A DNA stretch of 64,000 bases, taken from positions 57,068-121,067 of the forward strand of contig VTPC01090575.1 in assembly GCA_011009095.1 (NCBI GenBank), given 5' to 3'. Below are positions 49,845 through 60,776 of the stretch, piece by piece (positions within the stretch are counted from its first letter, which is position 1; each line of letters starts with the position of its first letter). The translations under genes were made by a program, and so were the position numbers. The DNA is from Ignelater luminosus. Its lineage: Eukaryota > Arthropoda > Insecta > Coleoptera > Elateridae. The notes below the pieces were generated by a model. The model ran no database searches. It saw only the letters and a program-made list of their open reading frames with translations, and was not told the DNA's origin.

Positions 49845-50351
49845 ATGGCAATAAAATCGTGGTGTTTAATATCTGCTGTGATTTTCTTGCAAATTTCTAC
49901 AAGTACGTGGGTTTTTGCTGACGATGCTGGTTTAAACTCGACTGATACCGGCTCCTTCAACGATTCGACGACATCTCTAGGTGGCCCATTAAACGATAGC
50001 AATTCGAACCTGGACCAATCTTCAATTCTAGCTGCAATAGATCAGTTTAATCTTAATCAATTTAATATGAATAAACAACCAGCTGATCAACCCCAACAAG
50101 ACCAGCACGAATCTGGAATTCCTACACGTCCACCAACTGACCCCAATCGCGCATCAACTTTTCCACCATTGGTTCACAATGAAGGTGCTTCAAATGGTAC
50201 CGATAAACAGAAAACTGATGCACAAACTACTCAGAAACCTGCAGGTGCAGAAAATTCAAAATCTGATAATTCTAAAGGAGGAAGCGGTTATTTCTACGGC
50301 AACTTCGTAGTGGTCCTGTGTGGTGCGTGTGTTCTTCATTTGCTGTATTAA
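49845..50351 (+). CDS. Secreted, probably GPI-anchored Thr/Ser/Asn-rich protein (168 aa)
   Basis: Single-exon gene with a good start context (AAAAATGG). Residues 1-25 form a signal peptide (MAIKSWCLISAVIFLQ core, likely cut after VFA). The mature part is low-complexity and hydrophilic: Asn/Ser/Thr-rich at 26-75, with potential N-glycosylation sites at N31, N39 and N50 and another at the NGT near residue 119, then Gln/Pro/Thr-rich (DQPQQDQ, PTRPPTDPN), like a short mucin. The C-terminus has a small-residue stretch (KGGSG, about 144-148) followed by a hydrophobic tail ending CVLHLLY with no cytoplasmic charge. That is the pattern of a GPI-anchor signal, with cleavage likely near residues 145-147. 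No enzymatic domain is seen, so a cell-surface or cuticle/epithelial coat role is only inference. No family name can be given. It is the only intact non-transposon gene found here. Confidence 0.85.
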   Translation: MAIKSWCLISAVIFLQISTSTWVFADDAGLNSTDTGSFNDSTTSLGGPLNDSNSNLDQSSILAAIDQFNLNQFNMNKQPADQPQQDQHESGIPTRPPTDPNRASTFPPLVHNEGASNGTDKQKTDAQTTQKPAGAENSKSDNSKGGSGYFYGNFVVVLCGACVLHLLY

Positions 50352-51151
50352 ATGTAGTTTTTCATTTTTTCTTTATCCTGAGAAAACAAAATTTTGTTCA
50401 ATTGTGATGTGTACTTAAGTCGTTAATTCTTTTAAGTTATTTGAAACAAATAGTTTTTTGTTTTTAAACAACACAAAAGTTTCATTTAAAAAGTTTATAC
50501 TCACAAGAATAAATATTGTATTTATGTAATAGGTTTATATTGACCTTCCTGTTAATATGTCGCTATTTAATTTTTGTTAGTCAGGGGCGTATTATACAAT
50601 AGATTATTTTTTCCGCTTGTATAAAATGTGATTAAGTTAGTGATATTGAAGAAATTTGTTAGGTTTTGAATAGTTCAGATTTTTTTTTGTTTGACAGAAG
50701 TTGGAAGTCCCCATGTAAAGTTGTTGTAGTAGGCGTTAAATGATTATTGTAACAAAGCCTGTTTTCGCCCATCATACATTTTAGAGAAAGAAAACGATTA
50801 ATGTGTCAATTACATTTTTTTTATGGAAAATTAAGTTACCTGTTAGGTTATAAATATTTTTGTTTAATACAATATTCAGATATCAGTGTATTTACATAAT
50901 TTAAGACAGCATGTTTGTAGTTAGTACTATTTGTTAATACAAAAGTGCCTCTCATATTCCTTTTTTAGTTGTAATTAAGTTAAGTAATATCTAAATACCT
51001 AATGTATTAAAATTTGTGATTGTACTTTAAAAATAAATTAATAAATTATTGATAATTCCACCTACTAAATGATTGTTAAACATTTTTATCTTTGATACTT
51101 ACCTTATTGACAAATATTTATTGGAACCGAAAAAGAAAGTTAAATTGTGGC

Positions 51152-51180
51152 AATAAAAGTTTTTGTGCTTATGTAATAGC
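51152..51180 (+). terminator. Likely main polyadenylation site of the 168-aa gene
   Basis: AATAAA at 51152-51157 is followed by a GT-rich stretch (GTTTTTGTGC). Earlier AATAAA signals at 50508 and 51032 could give shorter transcripts. The implied 3' UTR is about 0.8 kb, longer than the coding region. Confidence 0.5.
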
Positions 51181-52184
51181 TTTGGACTTTTTCTTTCAAA
51201 ACCATTACCGAAACAATTTTATTGGATTATAAAACTAAAAGAAACACATTAATTTTTAACTACAGTTCTTTGAATTTTTACTGAAAATTATTTTGTTCTT
51301 TTAAACTACATTTAAAATAAGTATATCAGCATATTTCTGTTTAAACAAACAATCTGACAACCACATGATTATTTTGTAAACTACCTGCTTGGATGTTGAC
51401 AATTTCTTGTTTAAAAAGACCGTAAATACTACACAAGGTGTTTAATTATTTAAATATGTAGATACAAAACAAATACTGTCAGCAGAACAGAATATAAAGT
51501 AGACAGAGAAAGATAACCGAGCTGTTATTAATTTGTGTGTGACAGAGATATATAACACGTCATTCGGTAATTTATAGAAAGCTTAACAATGCTTTCGTAA
51601 TTCCCGAAAGGTCATACTCTGCTGGATTTTCGATTTTTAAACTAAGAATATAGAATTGTTCTGCGTAGGTTTTTAAAATTGTATATTATTTGTTGTTGAA
51701 CCTTTTTACAAACTATAAAATGCTGTTATGCCCTAGTTAAAAAAAATATACTGGACATATCGAATTATTGAAAGTGACGGACAGTAAGAAATTCCATTCT
51801 AAGCTGCAATTGCGTGCTGTTCTTTCAGGCTAACCAGCAACCTGGAAATTCTGGAATTTCTTTATTCGTTAAGGTCAGGGAAAAGTCGGGGAATTTGTCC
51901 AAAAACAAAAACGTCAAGGGAATTCCAGAGAAGACTTAGAAAAAACTTGGAATTTCCAGAAAATTCATGGTATAGAATCTGTTATTTAAACTCACGAGAC
52001 TTGCAGACAATAAAAGTCGCAATTTATCAGAAGCGTGGTATCAGACTCGAGGATAACGTGTTCAGTACTATTTTCTTGCTGATAAAAGTGGTCGAAATTG
52101 AAAAGATCCAAACTGGCACGTTTATCACAGACACATCACACTCGATATGTAAGACATATAAAATTGAAGTTAAATATAAGAGTG
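51181..52184. other. Gene-free stretch
   Basis: AT-rich. At about 51830-51965 there are repeated GGAAATTCTGGAATTTC, GTCAGGGAAAAGTCGGGGAATT and GGAATTTCCAGAAAATT motifs, typical of a degenerate dispersed repeat. A related GGGAAACTTGAAAGAGTCAGGGA occurs beyond the pyrimidine tract at about 52670. Confidence 0.4.
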
Positions 52185-52610
52185 CCTTTTCTCCATTGTC
52201 CATTTCTTATGTTTTCTTTCACTACAATGTTGACTTTCTTCATGCACCTTTCTCTTTCCTACCTTCTCCTTAACCCCAATCCCCTTCTTTGCATTATTTA
52301 TGTCCCACTTTTTGCTTTTTCTTTTTGATCAGTTCTTTACTAACTCATTTTTCTTTGCTTTCATCACTTCTACTTTCCTTTCCTTTCTGATTAATTCTTT
52401 ACCTTCTATCTGTTTCTTTCTTCCCGCTTTCTTTTTCCACCGACCTTTGTTCCATATTTTTCGATTTCCTTCTTTCACTCTATTGTTGTTGTTTTTACTT
52501 TGGTTTTAGCTTGCTTATATCATATCTTTGCATTTGTTTGCTCCTTTCTCTCATCTTTTTCCATTTTATTGATTTTCTTATCTGTGTTCTTTTTCTCCTT
52601 ATGGTGTAAA
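52185..52610 (+). repeat. Long pyrimidine-rich tract
   Basis: About 425 bp in which the plus strand is overwhelmingly C and T, in irregular CTTTCTTTTCC-type runs without a fixed repeat unit. Open frames across it (for example 52300-52509) are products of the composition, not genes. Confidence 0.85.
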
Positions 52611-53310
52611 AATGCATTGTCTTTATTAAGTTATTGGGCTTGGAACTTTTTTTATACATAAATAGACTGGGAAACTTGAAAGAGTCAGGGATCTATATGT
52701 GCGTTTTGCATTATTGACACATTTGATATCAGCTCTAGCCTAGGTTGCCAGATGTTTTCACATCTAACTAGAAAAGCTTCATTAGAAACCAGAACAATCT
52801 AGGTCATCAAAGTTTAGCCATGTACGGCAACTTTTCGATAGGGTTCGAAATTCTGGACACATTAAAAAACTATCCCGGTTTCCCTGGAGCTCTGCCAACA
52901 ACAATTCTAGTCAGAACTGGCGTTAGGTACACTCGAAGAAGGGAAAGGGCAAAGATTGCACTTAAGCTGACATGAAAAGGTATCATCCGACCACTTGTAC
53001 TTATATCTGAAATTCATTTGTTGTTCATTTTGTTTGTTTAAAGATTGGGCTTCAGAAGTTAATTGGAAAAAGGGAAAATGGAAGCTAACAGAGATCAAAA
53101 ACGTATTGAAATTACTTCACCGGTATTTATCCAGTTACCAAACCACATCGCTCAGTTTGTTGTCTGGCAAACCAAAGAGCACACTTTACTATTCCGCATT
53201 GACATAATCAGCAAATTGACATATTTTCACACTTTTTGAATTTTGAAAACCCTGCAACAATTAACAAAATGATAACTTTACCTGAAAACATATTCGGTAA
53301 CAAAACGTAC
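52611..53310. other. Gene-free stretch
   Basis: No supported gene. Short frames at 52907-53207 are not recognised. Confidence 0.35.
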
Positions 53311-53862
53311 TAAGCCTCTACTTTTTAATATAGTGTTGCATGAGGTGATGACAAAGTGTAAAAACAAATACTGTATATGTTGGACACGGAAGGATAGAAT
53401 TTGTGAAACTGTGCGAATTCTGCTATGGGGATGGTATGGCGATTATAGGTAAAAATAAAAGAGAACTGCAACATAATGTGAGTGAATATTTACAATAACG
53501 AATTGCAGCAGTGTAATTTGAAAATAAATATTCAGAAAACAAAGTCAATCAGGCGCTGTATAAACATAAAGTGACCGGATATAGAGCAAATCGACAAGCT
53601 TACATAGTACGTAGGAGGAATCATAAACTGTAAAGGTACCTTGGATGATCAAGTAAACGAGAGAATTGCAAAAACGGCTATACTATACAATGGCATAAAA
53701 ACAAATTTCGTGGTAAAAAATATCCGCAAAAGTCAAAACAGAAGTAGTGCCAAATCTGGACAACGCCAGCGAGAAAAACAATGCAACAAGTATAATCTAA
53801 GAAGGATGGGACAGATACAAAAAATGGGCAGGGAGAAAGATTAGTGAAAAAAGTGTACAAAG
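53311..53862 (+). pseudogene. LINE reverse transcriptase 3' remnant, upstream part
   Basis: Frameshifted remains of a non-LTR retrotransposon reverse transcriptase and C-terminus. KPLLFNIVLHEVMTK corresponds to the conserved SPLLFNIVLDE block. CYGDGMAIIGKNKRELQ corresponds to the catalytic YADDMAI block, here mutated to YGDG. GGIINCKGTLDDQVNERIAKTAILYNGI (53620-53690) is the conserved thumb region with YLG-type start. NLRRMGQIQKMGREKD resembles the RWxGHxxRM tail. The element continues after the inserted copia at 58498. Confidence 0.8.
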
Positions 53863-54070
53863 TGTTGGAAATACAGAAAAATATTGTATTTAAGTATTTG
53901 TTAGTTTTTAAAAATAGACCACACGGTCATTAAAATCTCCGTCGCTTTGCTTGTAATTTTATTGCTTTTGCAGGCAGTCAATTCTGTACATGCAAAGAGG
54001 AAGGACCTCTTTACTTATTTTCTATTAACAATAAACGTTTAACACACTTTTGCATTTTATTATTTCAACA
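53863..54070 (+). repeat. 5' LTR of the copia element
   Basis: 208 bp with TG...CA ends. It contains an AATAAA (within CAATAAACGTTT) near its 3' end that can serve as the polyadenylation signal. It differs from the 3' LTR at two positions (AATACAG here, AATGCAG there; AACACAC here, AACAAAC there). Confidence 0.95.
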
Positions 54071-54084
54071 GGTTATGGGCCCAG
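54071..54084 (+). promoter_or_regulatory. Primer-binding site (initiator tRNA-Met anticodon half)
   Basis: GGTTATGGGCCCAG directly follows the LTR. Its complement, CTGGGCCCATAACC, is the anticodon stem-loop of initiator tRNA-Met (CAT in the middle). Drosophila copia likewise primes from an internal cleavage fragment of this tRNA, so the same mechanism is inferred here. Confidence 0.8.
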
Positions 54085-54110
54085 TATACGTAGGACACTG
54101 AAAAGTTAAA

Positions 54111-54250
54111 GACGCGTTCGATCGTGTATTGCGTATATTTAAAATCACGTTCAAGTCGTATAATTCTTTGTGCAATAGTGTGTTTAAAACAAAAAAGACG
54201 CGTTCGAGTCGTGTAGTGCGTATATTTAAAATTACGTTCGAGTCGTATAA
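54111..54250 (+). repeat. Duplicated leader motif of about 53 bp between LTR and gag
   Basis: Two copies, 54111-54163 and 54197-54250, each begin GACGCGTTCGA, contain TGCGTATATTTAAAAT and end AAGTCGTATAA or GAGTCGTATAA. They sit in the untranslated leader just upstream of gag. In Drosophila copia the leader region carries enhancer sequences, so a regulatory role is plausible but inferred. Confidence 0.85.
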
Positions 54251-54273
54251 ATATAATATATTGAGTGTTAATA

Positions 54274-57200
54274 ATGGCTACAACGAGATCTGAAACTGCC
54301 AATGTTCCCAAATTTGACGGCTCAAATTTTCAACTTTGGAAATTTAGTGTAACAATTTTGTTGAAGGCAGAGAAGCTTCTAACCATCGTAAATGGAAAAG
54401 ATACTGAACCGGAAGACAAGAAGTCGTCGGAATGGACAGCATGGGACACGAAGAACAGCAGAGCTCAAGTTATTCTCTTACCCACAATTAACCAAGAACA
54501 AATGCAACATTTGTTAAATTGTGAAAATGCCGCACAGATGTGGACAAGGCTCATGTCTATACACGAACAGAAGACCGAAGTTTCTAAAGAATTACTATGG
54601 CGGAAATTTTATGAATACAGAATGTCTGAAAACGCAAAAATTGCAGAGCACATTTCAGCTATCGAATTGCTAGTAAAACAACTCAAAGATGTAGATGAAA
54701 ACATCAGCAACAGCGCTATTTGTTCTAAAGTAATTAATAGCTTGCCGTCGAAATATAATGCATTTCGAACAGCGTGGGACTCCGTTTCCAGTGAGTATCA
54801 AACTTTTGAGAACCTCACAGCAAGATTATTAAAAGAAGAATTAAGAATCACGAATGAAGATACTGAAACGTCTCGACTTGCTCTAGAAGTTAAAGCTTTA
54901 CAAAGTAAGTTAGAAGCCGCTAGCTTCAAGAAAAGCAAGGAAAGCAAGAATATTAAGGAATTGAAGAAAACCACTAGTTGTAATTACTGCAAACAGAAAG
55001 GTCACTGGTCACGTGAATGCAGGAAGAGAATAACCGATGCAAGTGGATCGTTCAGTGGTAATTCTGCCTATATTTGTGATATTTCGTCCTTGTATTCAGC
55101 AAGTTCTGATGTAAAACCAACTGAATGGATTTGTGATTCAGGTGCAAGCATGCATATGACCTGTCATAAGGAATGGTTTTCAAAACTAGAACCACTTGAT
55201 GAACCCATACATGTCAAGATTGCAAATGATAAAGTGATAGCTGCAGAAGGAAGTGGAATCATTGAAATTCAAGCCCTTACTGACGATCAATGGCAAAACC
55301 GAACAATGTATAATGTCCTATACATTCCAGAACTCAGCCGAAGCTTGTTTTCAGTGGGAGTAATGACAGACAGAAATTTTACTCATCATTCGTATAAAAA
55401 TCGTTGTGAGTTTCGCGATACTGACGGAAAAGTGTCGTGCGTCGGTACACGAAGCAATAATTTGTGGGTGATAAAGTTTAAAGTCAAGAGTGCACCAGAA
55501 TGCAACCTAAGCAACAAAAGCTGTATGAAATTGTGGCATGATCGGCTTGGTCATATTAATTGCAACACAATTAAGAAGACATACGATAAGAATATGGTTA
55601 AGAACTTCAATATCGATTCTAACGAAGAATTCTTCTGTGAACCGTGTCAACTGGGTAAGCAAGCTAGAAAATCACATAAAAGTTTAGTCAGGAACAGATC
55701 TGAAAAGCCAGGAAAAATGATTCACACGGACGTGTGCGGACCGATGAATGTCATGTCACCTGGTGGCTCCAGATACTTTGTATTATTCAAAGATGATTGT
55801 AGCGGTTACCAAAAAGTCTACTTTATGCAGCATAAATCAGACGTCCTCGGAAAATTTAAAGAATATAAAGCACTGGTTGAAAATCAGACCGGAAACAAAA
55901 TTCAAATTTTAAGAAGCGATCAAGGAAAAGGGGAATATATAAACAAAAATTTCGGAGAATTTCTTAAGAGAGCAGGCATAGTACACGAAAGTTCGGCGCC
56001 GTACACCCCCCAGCAGAATGGTCGTTCCGAGCGTGAAATGAGAACGATAGTTGAGAGCGCTCGAACAATGCTCATTAATAAAACTGTGTCTCAAGAATTG
56101 TGGCCGGAAGCAGTAAACACTGCTGTTTACATTTTGAATAGAACGGCTTCAAAACAGGTAGAAAATATGACGCCCTATTAAAAGTGGTTTGGGCGAAAAC
56201 CAGAATTAAAGCACATGAGGGTCTTTGGAAGCACAGCGTACATGTCAATTCCTCCGCAATTTCGTAAGAAATGGGACCAGAAATCAAAGAAATTGTTATT
56301 TGTTGGATACGAAGGTCATTCAACTAATTATAGACTCTGGGATCCTAAAAAGAGAAGAATTGAAATAAGCTGTAACGTGAACTTCAATGAAAGTGAGACA
56401 TTAAAGATTGAAAAAGAGACATCGACAGTTACCTTGAATTTCGGGCATTACGAAAACAATGAGCAAAGACAAGAAGAAAACACTGAAGGAGAAAATGTTG
56501 AGTATAACAGTGAAGAGGACACTGCAACATCAGAAGATCAAGTAGACGAAATTGATGATGATCCAGATTACGAACACCACAATTTCGATACAGAAGAAGT
56601 TGAACGAAGACAACTTCGAGACAGAGGTACGCTTCGCCGTCCAGATTATTTTGATGCGGTGGCAGCTTACTCTTCAATTTTTGAACCGAATTCATATGAA
56701 GATGCCGTGAAATGTGAAGATTCCAATAAATGGCATCGTGCAATGGATGACGAAATGAACGCACTGAAATCCAACGATACTTGGACCTTAGTAAAGTTAT
56801 CGGGTGATAGATAATAAATGGATCTTTCGTGTAAAGACTGACGCGGACGGTAATCCGATACGCTACAAAGCCCGTCTTGTTGCACGCGGCTTTACGCAAG
56901 AAAAAGGTGTCGATTATCAAGAAACGTTCGCGCCGGTTGTGCGTTATGATTCGATTCGTATTCTACTTGCACTAGCTGCAGAGAAAGACTTACGAATAGC
57001 AAATTTTGATGTGCAAACCGCGTTTCTGTACGGTGATTTATCTGAGAACGTCTATATGAAACAACCAAAAGGATTCGAAAACAAGAAGAAGCCAGACCAG
57101 GTGTGTAAATTGAGCAAGAGTCTATATGGATTAAAACAGTCGCCTAGGTGTTGGAACCACAAATTTGTTTCCTTCTTGGATCAATACGAATTTAAACAAT

Positions 57201-58216
57201 TGAAGAGTGACCAGTGCGTGTTTGTTGGCCGTTTCGTGAATTCAGAAATTTATTTGGCTATTTATGTGGACGATGGACTTTTAATGTCTAAGGCAAGCAA
57301 CGCAATTGATGAACTAATAAGTAAATTGCAGCAAATGTTTAAAATAACAGTGAATCGGGACAATACAAATTTACAATTTGTTGGACTTCAAATTGAGCAA
57401 AATATATCTGACGGAACAATCTCTATTCATCAGCAGGCATATACTACAAAAGTGCTTGATAAATTTAAAATGACTCATGCAAAACCACTATCTGTTCCAG
57501 TGGAACCTGGTATATGTTTAACTTCAGCCCCTGAAAATGGAGAGGGTAATTTGAGATAACCGTACCGCGAAGCCGTAGGGTCACTCATTTTTCTAGCCAC
57601 ATCCAGTCGACCCGACATTTCTTTCGCCGTAAATCAAGTGAGTCGCTATCTCAATAATTGGAGCCTCGAACACTGGCAAGCTGTGAAGAGAATTTTTCGA
57701 TACTTGAAGCAGACGCTCCATTATAAAATCACGTATTCAAAAACAGAAAAAATTGAAGCTACCGGATACACCGATGCAGATTATGCCGGATGTGCAGACA
57801 CCAGGAAGTCAACTAGCGGGTACATTTTTGTCATGGCAAACGGACCTGTGACATGGAAGAGTCAAAAGCAAACGGTGGTAGCTCAGTCAACAACGGAAGC
57901 GGAATACATCGCACTAGCTCTTGGCGTACGAGAGGCCTTGTGGTTAAGGTCTTTTCTTCAAGAATTAAGTATCGAAGCTACGACAATAAACATCAAAGTC
58001 GATAACCAGTCAGCAATTAAACTGACTCACGCGCAACAACTCCACAGTCGAACGAAGCATATAGATGTGAAACTACATTTTGTGCGGGATGAATGTGAAA
58101 AGGGCAATATTTCCGTAAATTATGTGAAATCAAGTGAACAACTAGCCGATATGTTGACAAAACCGCTAACAAAAACTATCTTAAATAATATGTTTGAGAA
58201 ATTAAACTTGTATTAG
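54274..58216 (+). pseudogene. copia gag-pol polyprotein, two nonsense codons and one frameshift
   Basis: Single gag-pol frame starting at ATG 54274 (MATTRSETANVPKFDGSNFQ); the frame is open slightly further upstream but only from a GTG. Residues about 10-200 are gag. CNYCKQKGHWSREC at about 236-249 is the CCHC zinc knuckle. WICDSGASMHM at about 285 is the aspartic protease. WHDRLGHIN with CEPCQLGK (from about 421) is the integrase HHCC zinc-binding part. The integrase core has D486 (HTDVCGP), D549 (RSDQGKGEY) and E586 (NGRSERE). After the first stop come the rest of integrase, the reverse transcriptase (ANFDVQTAFLYGDL; YVDD at 57263-57274) and RNase H (GYTDADYAGC, TEAEYIAL, VDNQSAI). Defects: TAA at 56179-56181 in the TPY-KWFG context, a frameshift at about 56800-56806, and TAA at 57557-57559 before PYREAVGSL. 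It cannot make full-length Pol unless these are sequence errors. Confidence 0.95.
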
Positions 58217-58275
58217 ATTGTTTGTAATTTCTTTGCGTTTCTTTTGATTTTATATTGTATTGTAAAACCACAAAT

Positions 58276-58284
58276 AAGTGGGAG
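58276..58284 (+). promoter_or_regulatory. Polypurine tract
   Basis: AAGTGGGAG immediately precedes the 3' LTR; plus-strand priming is expected here. Confidence 0.65.
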
Positions 58285-58492
58285 TGTTGGAAATGCAGAA
58301 AAATATTGTATTTAAGTATTTGTTAGTTTTTAAAAATAGACCACACGGTCATTAAAATCTCCGTCGCTTTGCTTGTAATTTTATTGCTTTTGCAGGCAGT
58401 CAATTCTGTACATGCAAAGAGGAAGGACCTCTTTACTTATTTTCTATTAACAATAAACGTTTAACAAACTTTTGCATTTTATTATTTCAACA
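58285..58492 (+). repeat. 3' LTR of the copia element
   Basis: 208 bp, two differences from the 5' LTR. It is followed directly by the CAAAG target duplication. Confidence 0.95.
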
Positions 58493-58497
58493 CAAAG

Positions 58498-58640
58498 CAA
58501 GAAAAATCGGAAAGAAAAGCAAGGGAAGACCTGAAGAAGTATCGAAAGGAAAAGTGAGAAAAGCTGCGGAAAACAGAGGCATAAATGGTAAGAGATGCAG
58601 AGATTGGCTCAAGACAGAAAGAGATGAAAATAAGTGTGGA
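58498..58640 (+). pseudogene. LINE 3' remnant, downstream part
   Basis: Continues the LINE interrupted at 53862. Joined reading gives KKSKGRPEEVSKGKVRKAAE, the GRP-type basic tail, then an LAQDRKR-like stretch, which is the standard C-terminus of these endonuclease/reverse-transcriptase proteins. The match resumes right after the CAAAG duplication, confirming the insertion order. Confidence 0.75.
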
Positions 58641-60776
58641 AGAAGATGCCAGGTAAGTAAGTCAAGGTTCTCGCCGTTCTCAGTCAAATAGTACACCTCA
58701 CGTTGGATTTTGCTTTACCATATCTGACATTTTCTTCAACTTTTTTATCCTGAAGTTAGTTTAATCGATTTGAGTTTCTAACAACAGTTGTTGAGATGAG
58801 ATAGATATCTGATTTTCAGTTTCAGCTCTGTTATCTACTGTGTTATATTTACAAAACAAAAATAAAATATTTCTTAATTTCAGCTATTTGTACAGGCAAG
58901 CATAACTTATCTCGATTAAGAGTACAATAATAGTCTTGTAAGAAAATTAAAGTTCGGCTGGCCTGGCTACAGCCTCGTATAAGAGTACGTGTACTTGTGG
59001 ATTTGCAAGAATCTAAAGATCGGCAAGGATTTAGAACCTTGAGAGAATTCTTCAAATATCTGTACACCTGAGATTTTAAGAGAAATTTATATTTCTCTTG
59101 TCATCACAGACCGATCAGTCATTTCCTCATGAACTTCCAAAATTTACATTGAGTACCTCTCCCGTATTCAGTGCCTTACCCATCTTACTAGATCAAAAGT
59201 TGAGAGATGTTGTACCAAGATACTTTTTTTATTTAGGAGATATTAGCTAAATCTAATGGTTTAATTTCTTTTTCTAAATTGGAAGATCTTTTTCGAAGAT
59301 TCTGCATACATGATCTATAGTTAGTCGGCGCCCTTATTGTGGTAAGTTCGAAAACAGGAAGTTTTTGTAGCTTTTTTAATGATAGTTCAACTACTGTATC
59401 TATTCCAAAGTTCTTCTCTAAAACTATAGGAAAAAATAAATTTTAACTGCGAGTATCCACCGCATCCAATGTAAGTGTTGAAAAGGTAGGTAGGTAATTT
59501 CTAAATAATTCGCAATAGACATTTAGGTGAAATTTAAAAAGAAAGGGAAATCGTGTGTATGTCTTTTGGAATCGCTTATAGCTTCATGTTCAATGTACTC
59601 CTTTGGAGTTGTTACTGAATTTGCAAAGTTTTTTTAAATTTTTTTATTTTGACTTTAGATTTGGATTCTACATCAAAAATTAAAGAAAGATGAATGTTTG
59701 CTTATTTCTGTGAACAGACGCTCCATTCAGTAACAAAACGGAGTTCGTTGTGGTTATACTACTTTGCATTCCCAGATGTTTTTTAATACTATTTAGGAAA
59801 ATTACCGTAGATTTTCTTTGTTAATTATTATCCATAATAGAACTTGATAATTATTGTTGCTTCATTTAAAAATATCTGTAACAGGGTAAGCAGATAAATC
59901 TAATGATTAACATTTGAGGGAAAAACCTTAAATCATGAGTATGACTAAACAACAGAATAACTGACAACAGTCATTGCCAACTGGGGCAGAATTTATCTAC
60001 TTATCATTACATTGTAGAACACAGTACAAAGTATTAAATATGTTGTATACAAGTAAAATGATATTAAAATATTTATTACATTATTATAGCAGTAAAAATC
60101 AGCTTTTTCAGATTTTTCATAAAAAGTTTTAACATAAAATTCAAACTTGTATTTTAGCCACGATTTTAGTATACACGTTATAAAGGTATTTTGTATGGGA
60201 ACTTGAAAATACTATAATATAATCTCGCTGTAGATAACAACACAAAAAGTAAACTTTAATAGCACTTAGAAAACACATTTGAAAATTCTCAATACTAGTA
60301 AAAATGATAAACTGCAAAACACAATTAAAAATTAAAAAAAGGTAATTTGGTTTAATCATTACGTTACTATTTTATTAATAATAGAGTTAACTTTTAAGAA
60401 TTTCTATTCTTTTGTTGTTGTATCACTGTTTTATTATTATCTATTTGTTTGTGAGCATAATGTTGAGTTTTATCTACAGCATGAAACAACTATTGATTGT
60501 AAAATTTTGTGGGCTAGAGTATCTGTAAGTTGATTATATTTGGAAAGTGTGAGTTACAGTTTACACTATTTTTAAACTTTGAAAAACCAAACAAAACGGA
60601 CGGAAACTGTCCAGCCAATTTCCTTTCACTATTAAAATAATCTTTATTGCATTTGTCATAGTATTCGATGCTATGATATCAAAATCCTATCGGTGTTTAG
60701 GGTTAACCAATTTACAAAACTACATTATCTTGAAATCAAAGGATGTAGTTTTCTTTTAGGTAAATAGTACCACATA
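58641..60776. other. Gene-free stretch
   Basis: AT-rich sequence without recognisable genes or repeats. Confidence 0.4.

Larger units (their letters stand above)
53863..58492 (+). mobile_element. Ty1/copia LTR retrotransposon, young but defective
   Basis: Full-length element of 4630 bp with two 208-bp LTRs beginning TGTTGGAA and ending TTTCAACA. It is flanked by the 5-bp target duplication CAAAG (53858-53862 and 58493-58497). It contains a primer-binding site, a leader with a tandem repeat, one long gag-pol frame and a polypurine tract. The LTRs differ at only two positions, so the insertion is recent. It lies inside an older LINE remnant. Confidence 0.97.

Noticed and set aside
52098..52509. 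Ser/Phe/Leu-rich frames in the pyrimidine tract
   Set aside because: Open frames are a by-product of the C/T composition.
56429..56920. 163-codon minus-strand frame inside the copia element
   Set aside because: It is the antisense shadow of gag-pol, whose plus-strand reading matches integrase/reverse transcriptase.
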